From the NCBI GenBank assembly GCA_964019415.1, contig OZ025872.1, forward strand, positions 7,767,322 through 7,831,321: a stretch of 64,000 nucleotides of DNA, written 5' to 3'. Positions 10,251 through 24,700 of the stretch are shown one piece after another; position 1 is the stretch's first letter; every line of letters starts with the position of its first letter. Both the position numbers and the translations under genes were made by a program. This DNA comes from Ianthella basta (Eukaryota; Porifera; Demospongiae; Verongiida; Ianthellidae). Under the pieces are notes generated by a model. The model ran no database searches and was not told the origin of the DNA. It worked only from the letters and a program-made list of their open reading frames with translations.

Positions 10251-13200
10251 ATGGCTGGGGCTAGAAAGAAACTTCTTCTTGCTGCCGAGGAAGGAAGGCT
10301 GCAAGATGTCCAATCTCTTATTCACACAAGAAAATGTAAAGTGGATGATGAAGATGAGGTGAGGATGTGGAGGGTTTGTGAGTTTGTGTGATTGCTGTAC
10401 ATGTGTCTGAACATTGTCGGTATGTTATTGGTGTGTGCTGCGGCACTTTATGTGTTTGATGTGCCTAGAAACGTTCTGTAGACTAGTGCATGCCCTCAAC
10501 TCCATTTGCTCTTCCCTCAATCTCACTACAGGATGGGTGGACAGCCACCTTGAAAGCGGCCTACAAGGGCCATCTCGCTGTTCTACAGATGCTGGTAGAG
10601 GAGTATGGTGGGAATGTGCTGCACAGAAAGAAGGTGAGGCAAACAACGCATTATTTCTCCCATTATTTTCTTCCACTAGTACATGCATATGTAGATGAAC
10701 AGGATTTGAGCTTCTGTGGAGCGACTGGACATAGCATCAGAACAAAAATTGTCACTGGGCGTCTCGGCCCCAAAGGGCTTCATCAACTATAGAACAGTCC
10801 TTTCCAACATGTGCCATAAAATAGACCTTAACTGGAAGCAGATTACTGAGGCTGAAAGCATAGCACACAACATCTTACTACTTATGCTTTTCAATCGCAC
10901 TAGCCAAATCACTTGGTTGATCAGACGTTTCGGCAACACTACGGCTGTCTTCATCAGTGAATAATGTGACTTACAGGTAGGGATGTATAAACAGGGATAG
11001 TCACATGAGGCGTAGATGAGCACAGGAAGCAAGAAGGGCAGGAATGAAGTAAACTAAAATGAACACATGTCAAAAAAGCTACAGGGCTAGAAATAGGCTA
11101 AAAGGTGGGGGGGGGGGGGGGAAAGGTAGACATGACTCACGTGACTATCCCCTTTTGTGCATTCCTACATTTTAGTTCATTTCCGGTTTAGCTCACTTCA
11201 TTCCCACCCTTCCTGCTTCCAAGTGATTTGGCTAGTGTGATCAAAAAGCTCAAGATGTCTCTTCCTAGCCACTCAGGCCTTTACCACATCTTATTTTTAG
11301 ACTGATAAAGTGTATGGCTAAGGAATTAACAGCCTACGAATTTAGCTGTTTGGTTCTTTTGGTTTTGATAGTCTCGCGTAGCCCAGACTGCTTTTCCCGT
11401 TCATTTTTATTTTATGACGTCAGAATGGAGGAAAGGTCCTGGCTACGTGAGACTAGATATTCGATGGGTTGCAACTGTAAAACTGTACTGTCAGTCAGTG
11501 CTGAGACCTGATATAGCATCATACTGTAGCACCCACACCATACACTGCATATAGTACATACGTAAGTATGGACTAGGTATGTATGTGTGCTTAGGTTTTG
11601 ATCTACTGTGAGCCTACTCCTATTGGCTACTACAGGGAGGACGCAATGCCTTTCTTCTGTGTGCCATGGGTGGCCGTATAGTCATTGCTCAGTACCTTGT
11701 CCAGCAGGTCAAGGGTAACCTGTTTGACACTGACAATGATGGATACACAGCCTTACATTGGGCATCTCAAGAGGGTCAGCTCTCCATGGTGGAGTTCCTT
11801 GTGAGATTTTGTGGACTGGATGTGAAAGCAAGGAACAAGGTAGGCCTACATCTCTGGTCCTCTCACCTGCTACATGAGCAAGAATTTCATGGTCTGCTAC
11901 ACTTGACAAGTCTTCCTGTGTCTTTTTTGCCGCACACTGGTGTGGAGTGGCTTTACTCCCTCCTATTCATGTGCTCTGATTCTTTTGCATTGTAAACTGT
12001 TAAGCTATCTGTGCCTACTACTCTAGTTCATACTGTGTATTACTAGTTGTTTCCATTGTGTCTCCTTCACTTCAACTTCCAGTGGGGCAGCACTGCGCTA
12101 TTGAGAGCAGCGAGGGAAGGCTATGCTGACATAGCTCACTTCCTCCTTGGGAATGGCAGTGACGTCCACGAACAGGACAATGTAAGCAGGCTTAAGACAA
12201 CAGTTCCATTGTCAAATAATGGAGATTGTGTGAAATTGTTGATGGAGTGTGAAGTGTGGCTTATTGCAGGCTATCTATTTGATCACCTTGCGTTCAGTCA
12301 ATTGACTTTGAAATTCCTAAGCATCCGCATACCCAATCTATAGTGGTTCATAGCTGCACTACGTATGTATTGCTTTGTACAGCATACGGTGGAGGTGCAT
12401 AAGAATGTACATGGTGCGTGTGTGCACGCATATGCATTTGTTGATGGATCTGCCAGTATGTGTTTGTTTAGGTTTGTTTCCTTTGCATTATATATTGATG
12501 AATTAGTATTGCTGCTACGTACTTGGGAAGTTGTCCTCACTAATGCCATGCAAGAGCATGTTAAGTGGTACAGTCTACTTTGGCCCTTTCCCTCAGGATG
12601 GCTGGACTCCAGTTCTGCTTGCAGCTCGCTATGGCCACAAGGCTACAGTGCACATGTTGTGTGACACCTTTGAGGCAGATATTCTGCACAGGAAGAAGGC
12701 AAGTGCCATGCAGACAATGACTAACATTAGCAAGAAATGCTTCCTTGTGCATTGGTAATGGTTTGGTATTACTGTTGGTGTGATCTGGTGTGTACTTATT
12801 TTTTCTTCACTTTAGGGAGGACGCAATGCCTTTCACTTGTGTGCTTTTGGTGGCCATCTTGCCATTGCTCAGTACCTTGCCCCCAAGATGGAGGGTCACC
12901 TGTTTGACACAGATGATGATGGTTACACAGCCTTGCACTGGGCATCCCAAGAGGGTCAACTGTCCATGGTGGAATTTCTTGTGAGAACTTGCGGATTTGA
13001 TGTGAAAGCAAAGAATAAGGTTGGCCTAAGTGTTTTGCTGTCTGTCTGCATCTTGTTATCATTCTGGGTGCCAGCTTCTTTATGACACAGTGTGTATATG
13101 GACTACTGTAGCAGGTGACATGACAAACAGTTGCATTGTATGGTAGACTGCTTCGATTGAGCACATGCACCAAGTCACTTTATAATTAAACCAGCAATGA

Positions 13201-15735
13201 GAACTCAGTTGGTCTAATTACTTTCATGACAAATAATATTGTAGAGGCTCATTGCCGCATTGTAAATCTTCAAGTGGGGGAGTTGATGAGTAATTTCACG
13301 TAGCACAGAAAGTCAACAACAGCAGGTTTTGTCCCAGGAGGCCTTCTTCAGCTGTTAAACTGAAGAAGGCCTCCTGGGCCAAAGTATTCTGTTCTTGACT
13401 TTTTATGCACGTGAAAATTGCTCATCAATTGCCCCACTTGAAGATTCATCACAAATACTGTATGCATCATTTGTAAAATGTTCATTGTATTGCAACATAG
13501 ATAGTGTATTCTTGTATTCTACAAGGTGTGGTGTCTTCATGTGTATGCCAGTTTATGCGGATGCCATTGTGTCTTCTATATTCCTCACTTGACCATACAG
13601 TGGGGCAGCACTGCACTTCTGAGAGCAGCTAGGGAAGGTCATGCTGAGATAGCTCGCTCTCTCCTAGTGAATGGTAGCAGTGTGGATGAAGAGAACAATG
13701 TAGGTCTATTCTTATGTTACTTATATCCATGACATTTGCTGGGCAGTGTGTACATGCATTTGTCCTTTGTGCCCTTCCCCCCTCAGGATGGCTGGACTGC
13801 AGCTCTGGTTGCAGCTCGCTATGGCCACAGAGTTTTAGTGCAGGAGTTGTATGAGAACTTTGGGGCTGACATTCTGCACAGGAAGAAGGTGAGGCAATGT
13901 GGTCACATATGTTATTGAACAAACAGTGTGTTTGCATGTACTAATGCTAAGCAGCCAATTTTTCTTAACATAATTTTATATTCCAGTGTATATTCCAGTG
14001 TTAGTAATACTTCTGAGAGGATAAGAGGACACTGTACATGCGATTGAGGATCTGCTCTTTCACACATTATATCAACATACTCATATACACAGTATGTACA
14101 CACATGTAATGTACTGGAAACAGTGCTGAGCTTACCAAGAATCATTGTACATACTACGTACATATGCATATTGGCACTTTGTCAGTGTGTGTTGCAGATC
14201 AATGTTAATAGTGAGTACCTTGTGTGATATGTGCCCATGCCAATGTACAGTATACTATAGTAGTCACTATGCCCTTCTTTGTCTCGGATGGTGTGCTGTT
14301 GTGAGCGGGCATGTTGTGTTTTTATTAAATTAAATTTTGTTTTATCCAATATAGGGAGGAAGCAATGCCTTTCTTTTGTGTACCATGGGTGGGCATCTCG
14401 ATGTTGCTCAGTACCTTGCCCCCAAAATGGAAGACCACCTGTTTGACACTGACAATGATGGATACACAGCCTTGCACTGGGCATCCCAAGAGGGTCAGCT
14501 CTCCATGGTGGAGTTCCTTGTGAGAGATTATGGATTTAATGTGAAAGCAAGGAACAAGGTAGGCCTATAGACACATGTACTGCTCTTTGTACATGCTTAT
14601 GTTTGAAAAGTGTAATTCAGATGTTGAGCTTCAGATACCCATTGCATACTCATGTGTGTACTGACCACCTGTGTTTCTGGTACACTTCCACACTTGTCTG
14701 TTCATGTTTAACAGTATCAGTTCCCATCAAACCTTAATTGTGTGCCATTCTCTTCATGTTACAGTGGGGCAGCACTCCCCTTTTGGTAGCAGTGGACAAA
14801 GGTCACACTGAAGTTGTTCGCTTCCTACTGCAAAACGGCAGTGATGTCCATGAGCAGGATAAAGTGAGCAAAGAACAGGATTGACAAATTTCTGTGTAGC
14901 TCAGTGTATTGTGCAGGTCTGCGTTATATTGCTGATAGAAGATTGTGTGCATGGGTTCACACAATCATTGTGTGTTTTGGGGTTGAAATCTTTGATAGTA
15001 ATGTGAATGCATGATGCAGAATGTAGGAAGAAATGTTTGATTCTAGAATGGCTTCAATTTGACATGGCTATGTCGCCATGATGCTACAGTGTGGGCGATT
15101 GTTGCTAAGAACACCTCTGGAAAGTGAGAAATCACATTAACATGGTGACTGTACATGTATGATGATAACGTTCTTAGAAAAGCTTAAACTTTCTCCATCA
15201 AGACAGAATTTCAATAGCGCTACCACTTTCCCAGTAGGCTTTGAGTACATATTGTTAACATTACAGAACATGTCTTGCTGCTGCATAACTTGAACTTTCC
15301 CTTATTGTAACTAGAGTTGTTGCCATTTGCTACGTGTGGTCTAATCTGGCTGATCCGACTTCTCATTATTGTGCTTCTCTTCAGCCCTGAAATGGAGAAG
15401 TACAGTGTACAGGGGTCAGACTAGGTGTAGTCCCACTCATACCCTACCCACGTACACCTGCTTTGATGTATGGGGGCTGTTTACCACCTGGCTTGTATCA
15501 GTTGTAATTCCTCACCTCCTATCTATACACTTCTCCTGATTCCTAATTTCATATTTGAACCCCTAGGATGCCAGTGGTCATTGGGGACATCCTAGGGTGC
15601 AGACTATTTGACTTTGATATCTTATCAACTTGTATGCATTCTATTGGAATGCATTCTTACGGTAATGTTAGAAAGTGGTCTGTCCCAGTAGACACTAAAC
15701 ACTGGCCATGTATCACACTCTTACAGGACACACAC

Positions 15736-15777
<42 letters not shown>

Positions 15778-18700
15778 ACGCACAGTGTGCTAACATGGCT
15801 ATAAACACAATTCAGCTTACTAAATACATGATTGTACGTAAATCAGCAAATACTATTAGATTGACGTAATTGTGCAATGGACACAAGTACTGTGATAGTT
15901 TGTTTGCGTTAGTTTTGTATGCAGACTGCAGAATGGTATTCTTGAGCTTAAAGCATACTATGTATACAGTTCAAGTTACATGTAAATGTGATAACAGTGG
16001 GTTGTGACAGGTCACAGTAGACTATGCGATAATGAATAATATTAGAATAAAAGTGAAATTCTGATTAATGCTAAAATGCTATTCAGATTAAGCAGGAAGT
16101 GGAGTAGTGTACAGGTTGTCAAGCTATACAGTCCAGCAGAGCTGTGTATTCCAAAGGCAGGTTCCTCCTTTCAAGGTGTTTAATGTGTTGGGGTGGTACT
16201 GAATGACACTTAGCCTCTCTACAGCTAATGTTTTACATTGTTTCTTTACCATTAATCGATGGTCAAACATGAATTATAAGATTATTTCTTCTTTCCTCCT
16301 TAACACTCTGCACAGCGTGGATGGTCTGCCCTCAAGCTAGCTGTCAGTAAAGGGCACTTAAATGTGGTCAAGACCCTCATTCAAGTGTATCGAGGTTTAC
16401 ACCAGGCGAATGCAGTAAGCCAATACTGCATGGACCTTGCTAATTACTCCAGACACAAACCTGTGGTGGAATACCTCTCCAGTGAATTCCCTTCTCTGAA
16501 GGAAAGGGTATGTTATCTAGGCAATGACACACTTTAGGTGCATTTAATGTGACATGCATGCATCCCTCCATGCAGGTGCGAGTTCCAAAATCAGTTTCAT
16601 ACCCCCAAGTCTGGTCTACATTTGGAAATTTTGATTAGTATATAAACAAATGGCATGCCAAGTGCACACTCTGTATACTTACTCCAATGGTTGCCCATAT
16701 GACTCCGTGCTTATAATTATTGTAAAGTGATTGAATGGAATTTGGTTGTGAGAGTACCATCCAGTAGTGATTGATTACTTAAAAGTCAGTGGAATGCTGG
16801 CGATGTTTGTGATGTATGCTACATCTTATTAGTTGTCTTGCTTGCATGTGATTTTAAGCATACCGTGTATACTGGCTCTCCTGCATGTACAATGCAGCAT
16901 TACAATGTCTTGTATTTATATATACGTACTGTTATAGTATATAGTTATACAAATAGCACTAGTGCTCTTCACTCGCTGCATTGCTTGGGTGGGACTTTTG
17001 GCCATATATGTCCCATGCAAATATGTATGGTACGGTCTATAGCTAAGAGTGCAGTAGCACAGAAGCACAAGCACACATCATGGCAGATCATGATGGAAGC
17101 TAGTTCTCTGCCATCTCTGAATGTACGGTGCATGATATTTTGTGCCAAATTTTGACAGAAGGTAGCAAGCCAAGGCAGCTAGACCTCTGCAATTAAGAAC
17201 CACCACCACTGATGCATGTATGCATGTATTCATCTCTGTGAAAGCTCTTATTAGGCAGTGCAAACCTGTTACTGTACAGGTAGACTGTGCCACGGTAACT
17301 GTCACCCTTGTGTTGACCACACCTAGTACATGATACTCTCCAGCGATGACCCTAGTTCTGTGGAATGCATTTTTCTGCACAGCCAGAGTGCCAAAACATA
17401 TAGATACTGCACTGGCCAGACGTACTAATACGCATACCTGGATGTCATATAATTTATGCATGTTGATAGCTACAGGTATAGTACACAGGATGTATATATA
17501 CAGGCCTGATGGCCAGTGCCGAACTTGGAAATAGCAAGCATATGCAGTCACTGTACAGGCAGTATGAATGAGAAGACCCATCACTATGGACACAGTGGAA
17601 GGAGGAAGGCATGTGGAATATTAACATTATGTCTCTTTACCCCTCCTGTGTTGAACATGTTCTATAATCATACTGTAGGACATATGTACACTCTCATAAT
17701 TATGAATGCATGCAATGTTCACTATAATTTTATATTCCTTCTGGAGTGTATGACGATCGTAGCGTTATATCTAATGTGCACAGCTGCATACCCTCTCACT
17801 TACCCAGCTGTATATGTATGACTTGCCTGTGCCAGTAGCAACATCAATATCACATGGGGAAACCCTTTGCGGTTGCCTAAGCTATTTAAGGAGGTGACCG
17901 CTACGCCGATGATCGATCCGTGCACGAGAGCAGTTGTACCATGGACGTTTACTGCAGGCCCAGCCACAGAAGGCAGCCGCCACAAAGTCGCTCAGTTTAT
18001 GAGCTTTGTCGCGCCGCAATTGGAGGTCAGTTTGCCCCCTTCTTGCATATACTTTTGGCCGCTGCTACCGGCCGGTGTCTTTAAAAGCCATAGGGCTACT
18101 CCAACCACCGGACTGTGTGATTAACCCTAACCCTAACCCTAACCTACCGATATTTCGGTGGCAGCAGCCATTCCGTATATATATTTTTAAATTTCACTCG
18201 TATGTTATACAAACAAATCATTTTGCTGTGCACTCGGCTGTGCATGCTACCAGAGCGCGACGAGACGGCTTCACGAAGAAAACGCTCCTCGGACCGATGT
18301 CGGCAAGTTGCACTTGCCATAATCGGTCGCCCCAAGCGTACTTCAATACTGCAATAACAATATAAGACTATAGAAACAGTCTGAAGCTAATTATAAGTTG
18401 TCAAGAGACGGGTCCCGAAGCTAAGTTGTTATACTGTCGGATTGGGGCTAAGTCCAAGGCTATAAGAGGGCCGCCTGTAAATATCGTCTTGCTTATAGCC
18501 ACGTCTTCCGAGAGCCTGAGCAAATACTGCCCGCTATGAGGATTGTGGGCATGTCAGCATTGAAAAAGGTGCCATTAATGCTGAACTTTGCTTCACACGC
18601 ACAAGTAGAGTAGTTTCCCCACGCGCGTAGTGCAAAGGGGGTGAAGCGATCGCTTTGGTCTGTCTGTCAGTCAGCCAGAATTTTTGACATTTGCCGCTCA

Positions 18701-21700
18701 CGCGGTCGATCTAGAACGCTATATTACCCCACGCCTGGTCGACAATAACGGCAGATCGACATTCGGTCGTGTCTGTGGACCTGGATTCAATGAACACGGA
18801 TAGTTTGCCAAGAAATTCTTGTCCGTTGTGGCATTTCCTACGAAGATTGCCAGCAGTGTGAGGAATAAGACGGACGGTGTGATAGCAAAGCTATATCGTT
18901 GTAGAGGTGCCCAAAGCTAAGTTGCTCTCAGACTGTCAAGTACACGTGCAGATTGTTCTCACTATATACATGCACGCTGGGACTGACACAATGACTTACA
19001 TGTGCACGTGGACGTGAGAATCTACATACACATTGCACCATTGCACATGCACAACAATTATAGTGGTCTGCATGGCTTAAACCAACATCTCATACTCACT
19101 AATGCCTTGCCAGGCCAACAGCACTTCCCCCTACAATAGGGTCCTACCTAATCCTGGTTGCATGGTGTCAGATGAATCTGTGAATGAGATAAATTTGCAA
19201 TTGATGCTAGTGATTTGTACATGGGTTAGGAAGAGGTGGGAGACAGTCTAAAGCATAACCGAAAATTCTGTATCAGTGCAATGTGGTATATTGTACAATC
19301 ATTCAAATTACTTACTTTGCTTCTGACTTTACACAGGGGATTCATCGGTTCAACCTACTGGCCCAGTCAGCACTCATGGTCAATGGCAACCAGACCGTTC
19401 AAATACTGGTGAGAGTGTTCAGTCATAAGTCCTGGGACTCTCCTTTTGTGCGTGTCATACTGTTTGTGTACAGAATGATATGTAACTTAACCTTATACTG
19501 ACATGTAAGACGCTCTCCCTAAGCAGTGTGCAATTGCTTATTTTGTGTTTTCCATTCTTTATCATCTTTACTGGCCAGTACATGTGCGTCTTCTGCATTC
19601 CTACTCAGTAATTTCTTCAAATTGTTATAGTTACAGTTACAAGCTTATTCAAAAGAATTTCTTTGTTAGGGATGTTTCATTTAATTTGTAATTACTATTA
19701 TACATTATCTAACATATTACATATGGTTTCTACAGCTAGCTGTGCAAAGCACAATGTCTGATCTACCAGTGCATGCTATTTATACATATAAGACTGTAGT
19801 TACCATAGCCAACCACAGTCTTATAGTACAGTCCCATGCAGTCATTGCATCCTATAGATAGCAGTTTACCTTCATTAAAAGACAATACGATATACATCTT
19901 GTATGATTTAGGTCAGCAAGGCCGGCCTAGGCCTTCCTTGCTACATGATTCTTCTACTAACTCGTACGTAGCAGAATAGCTATGATGTGGCTTTTGCTGC
20001 ATTTACAAATGCACATGTACATAGAAGAATTGCCATAAATTACTGTGGTGTGTATCTTCTCTGTCTCTCCTCTCCTTTGCCCTTGTGATTGGTTTAGACG
20101 AACTAGACATACGCAGCATACCATTCTGTGACAGCCTGGACCGTACAGTCTTGCCAAAACAGTGCAATCAGCAAGCAGATCTAGTGACTCTTTGCTGCAA
20201 TGATAGCTTCAACACTGATTACAGATGTGATAACTGGTTTATGGAATTGAGAATCAAGTTGATTGGTGATCGGCAGGTGAGCACAAATTAATGTTCCACA
20301 CAACAAAGCACTAATACATATTACTTTTTTATCCAGGCACAAATTCACGGCAACCTTACCACTCTTGTTTAGGCAACTTGTGATGGTCTCCAGAGCACAA
20401 TGAAACAAATCACTCAATCAGATATGCAGTTACTCAATTACCCTTATGCCTAGTATAATAGAATAAAAGAAAAAACAGAGCATCTGATTCATTCATAGGC
20501 CATCAAGAAGATGGCCACAAAGCAGTGGAGATTACTATAGTGGTGACTAGAGATGGCATAACTAATACTTGTTCACTTAGTTTGTGTTCTCAACCTGGAT
20601 CAATTCATATAAATGAAGTGGCTTCAGTCTGGTATTCCATTATGCACTGAGGAAGGCTATAAAGTGAAGTTCTGCTTGGGGTCCCTATGATGCAGCAATA
20701 TAATATACTGAGGTTTCACTTCATGTTGTATTACATGCGAATTGACATCTAGAATACTGCATTGACTATTTGTATTTTTCAATGCCTCCAATGGTGATCT
20801 GTGTTTGGTTTGTTTGCTATAATCAGAGAAAAGTTCAGAAAGAGGTCCTGGCTCTCTGCCTTCTGGAAGAGATGATCAGAAGCAAGCAGCTGCAAGATCA
20901 GAATACTATTTCCATCTTATATGAAGTTTTGTCACCGTCAAGGCAGTACAATTTTCCTGCAGTAAGCTTATCATGATTTGCAGTTGCATGCAAATGTCCT
21001 GAATTTTGCTTACCTGTTGCACTTGTTCACTCTGCCCATAACCATGCATGGCCAGGAAACTGTTGTTAACTCACAGCATGGGACTGTAACAAAGGAATTA
21101 TTTGTAGCAGTTTTATAAGTATACAGAGTGTCACAGTGACATGTACCGTATGATCAGAAATATTGATGGGAGTTCAATTTGTAATCATGCGGTGTAGCAC
21201 AAAATTGTCAGTTAAATTTGAAATTGCCAAATTCTTGAAGTATACATTTCTATCTATGTAACAACTGTATTGGATGACGTTTGTGAATTAAGCTATCCAA
21301 TATGCTTCCAGGTGTAGCGATTGTTGCAACTGCGTTAGGAATTTCTATCAAGATACAGTCTGGTGTAGTCAATTTCATGAAGCTACTGCAGAGTGACACT
21401 GAGTAGGCACTGGGTCACTGCTACAGCCTCCTGTTTCTAAACTTTATCTAGATCTGCCAGTGCATTTGGAAAACAGTGCAGCGTCCTTTATTTCCTCTTG
21501 GAAAAGCATTCTGATTAATAAACACGGATATATTCATGTACTGAAATTAGTTCTATTATAAATTCCTAGTGTTCATTAGGATGAGTTCTTCAGTAATCCT
21601 TGACATCTGTTTCCATTATAGAGATGCACACTGTTTGCGGCAGCTGCCCACAGACTGTCATTGGTCAAGTTGAAGGAAGCAGTCAGCAAAGGGAGCTACA

Positions 21701-24700
21701 TTGTTCATTATGCAGCCCACCTTGGATATCGGATTATCATTCGGCTGATGTGGAACTGGGGCTTGGATGTCAACAACGTGACTAGATTGACGGGTGGCAC
21801 GCCACTTCTAGTTGCTGTAAAACCGAAAGAGCTCAATGAGGTCATTAGGAAGATGGTTTTAGTGCTGTTGGAGTGCGGAGCGTGCAACAGTCTTAACATT
21901 GCAGACAAAGCTGGAGACACTCCTCTGCTCTTAGCCGTTTTAGCAGGATATCCAAAAGTAGTCGACCAACTGCTACTAGCAGGGGCAGATCCATTCAAAA
22001 CTGATGTGGATGGGAATACAATCCTGCATCTCGCTACACAAGTGAACGCTGTAGAGGTTTGCAAGTTGATAATGCAGAAATATCCAGATTTTGTTCGTGC
22101 TGAAAACAACGATGGCAAGACACCCTATCACATTGCAGCTATGCATGATCGAGCCTGCTTAGAAGAGCTTTTCTGCATTCATGAATCAGAATGCTTCTCC
22201 AAGCCTGACAAAGATGGCTATTCATCACTGGATATTGCTGCAAAAGCAGGGCAGAAGGCTACTTTCAAAATTTTGTGGGATAAAATGGATCAACACTCCC
22301 CACCTCAAGTTGAAGTAGAGCGTAACAACCTGAAGTTCTTCATCAAACGTGTTGAAGAGGAACCCTTTCGATGGGAAATGTTGGCTGGCTACCTACAGAC
22401 ATTTCCCAAAATGATGTGAGTTAACTGTCAAACAATTAATAGGGATGGGAACACCAATGAATCTATCCATGGGCATATATTCATTGCTGCAATACTTGGT
22501 TATTGAGCTCGAAGTGAGGCAACTAATCCTGTTGCATTCAATCTCTATGATGTTAATGTTATGTATGTCTATAATGCTATGAGAAATATATGACCTGGCC
22601 ACCCTCTGCTGTTGTCCTCTGAAGCAGTCGTATTATACAGTACACTCATATAATATATTGTTCCTTGTGTGTGTGCACTTTGAGAAGAATTTTGAGGACT
22701 GTAATTCAGTTACATGATGTTTAACACTGTTGAATGAGGTAAATGTAGGGATTCAAAGTCCCTGCATTATATAATAGTATTCATTGATTTCTATATGGGA
22801 TGACATTTGCGATGGCCAAGTGCACACAGCTACAGCAGCCACATATATCCACTACAACTGAGCACGTGTACAAGACAGCTGCAATTCGTGAGGCTTCAGC
22901 TGCCTAGCAGCTTGGTCTGGGTTCATTTTTCTTGTCTTTTTCATTTTTCTTTCATTGTGTAATTGTCTTCTTCGTTCTTTGTCCATTTGGATGTGACTAG
23001 GGTGTGGGCCATGTCTCAGGTGTGACCATAATAATGAGTAGAAGAGAGTTAGTTAGGGACAAAAGTCAAAGGTTAAAGGTTAATGATTTTTGGGTGACCA
23101 ATACTACCCCACACCTGAGAAAATGACGGCAGATCGACATTCAGTCGTGTCTGTGGACTTGGATTCAACGAGCACGAATGGTTTGCCAAGAAATTTCTGT
23201 CTTTTGTGGCATTTCCTACGAAGGTTGCCAGCAGTGTGAGGAATAAGACGGACGGTGTGCTAGGGCTATGAGCAAAGCTAAATTTTTGTAGAGGCGCCCA
23301 AAGTTAAGTTGCTCTGTCAAGTACAGATCGTTCTCACTATACACCTTGACAGACACAATGACGTGCATGTGCATGTGGACGCAAGAATCTACATACACAT
23401 TGCACCATTGCACACAACCACTTCCACTATCCACAGTACATGATACACACAACTCTAAATAGTATACAGATAGCTAGAGAGATGGATACATGCACTCATG
23501 TTTTATACATTACACATTAATGGGGTAGTTACTGACTATCAAGGCCTAGTTGTCTATATACAAGTACACAGGAGATGGTATGCACTGTGTTCACAAATCT
23601 GTGCGGTCAATATCCGCTTATGCAGCAAACTCCATACACATTACACATAAAAATCCAATGTTTCATATTTGTTGTAATGGTTCATCCAACAGCTCAACAA
23701 ATTTAGCACTTTCGATGGTATATTTGCCTGAATTGATGCATAAGGTTGATGCAAATACAATTCCTATACTTATACATGAATAGTGGTAAAAATCCATATA
23801 CTGAATTAGAATCCATAATAATAATAATAGAGTGTCCAATGTTTATGTATGATGTAATCAACATGCTAGGGTCACTCCCAATTCCTATACTGGCAAAATC
23901 TTAGTGTACAATACAAAGTCAGGATAGATTGCCAGTTGTCAAAATCATACTGCTTGAATTACCATGTAACACTTTGCGACACTTGCCCCACTCCTCGTTT
24001 TCAAACTTTACCTGCCAATATAAATATTATGGGTTGAATGTGTGGACATCTGTGTAAATGGTAGAATAATGTTTTCATGTTATTCGCACAACAAGTTTGT
24101 TAATTGCTTCATTGCACTTTGTTAACAGGCTCCACAGCCTACTTCTGGAAGATGTAAAGGAAGGAAGCAATGATGAATCTTCTATGCCAACATTTCGAAG
24201 GCTGATTACTGCTTCAAGAAAAGAAGTCACCCAAGACTACCGTCAGCACCGCCAGGTAGGTTGCAACTGGCTGAGCAATGAACAACATTGTATAATTATA
24301 CAGTATGTAATTGGAGACTTTGCAAGTGTGATGGGTGTGTATTGCATAAACACGAATCTCATGATCCTGCATGGGGAGATTTTACTCAAGTGTGTTGGTG
24401 TGCATGTGTTATCCATACTTCAGAGTTGCATTCCAATCTATCACTGCAATATGATACCATGAATATTATGTACCTGATAAATGCAATCACTTGGAATCAC
24501 AGGAAACCTTAATCTCTCTTTGTGAAACAATCTATTGAAGCAATGCTGCAATTTTTAATGTTGCATGATTTCACTGTAGCAGCAGTTACTGTTGCTGTAC
24601 TATACAGAGTGAATTGAGTGAATGTATTGCCATGCAGGAAATGATGTAAATACTGCTGGTATTCTATGGGAATTGAGAGTAATCAGATCTACTTGTCAGT

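Larger units (their letters stand above)
10532..12181 (+). repeat. Gene B ANK exon cassette, unit 1
   Basis: Three phase-0 exons of 102, 204 and 99 bp (10532-10633, 11636-11839, 12083-12181) encode DGWTATLKAAYKGH..., GGRNAFLLCAMGG... and WGSTALLRAAREGY.... That is 135 residues, four ANK repeats of 33-34 aa. Each exon boundary falls at the same point of the ANK unit. Confidence 0.9.
12597..13699 (+). repeat. Gene B ANK exon cassette, unit 2
   Basis: Exons 12597-12698 (102), 12816-13019 (204) and 13601-13699 (99), all phase 0. The peptide follows the unit 1 pattern: DGWTPVLLAARYGHK, GGRNAFHLCAFGGHL, LFDTDDDGYTALHWASQEGQ, WGSTALLRAAREGHAE. Nucleotide similarity to units 1 and 3 is high over the exons and continues into the acceptor tracts. 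Confidence 0.9.
16508..19336. other. Gene B intron 11 with inserted, more CpG-rich segment
   Basis: 2.8 kb. The part from about 17840 to 18960 is visibly richer in CpG than the surrounding intron, and carries the telomere-like block (18121-18144) and repeat R2 copy 1 (18725-19055). Open frames at 17078-17593 (-) and 18006-18365 (+) have no recognisable content. Confidence 0.5.

Noticed and set aside
17078..17593. 171-codon minus-strand open frame in gene B intron 11
   Set aside because: No recognisable domain, low-complexity Cys/His/Val content, antisense to a well-supported intron, and no paired splice sites.
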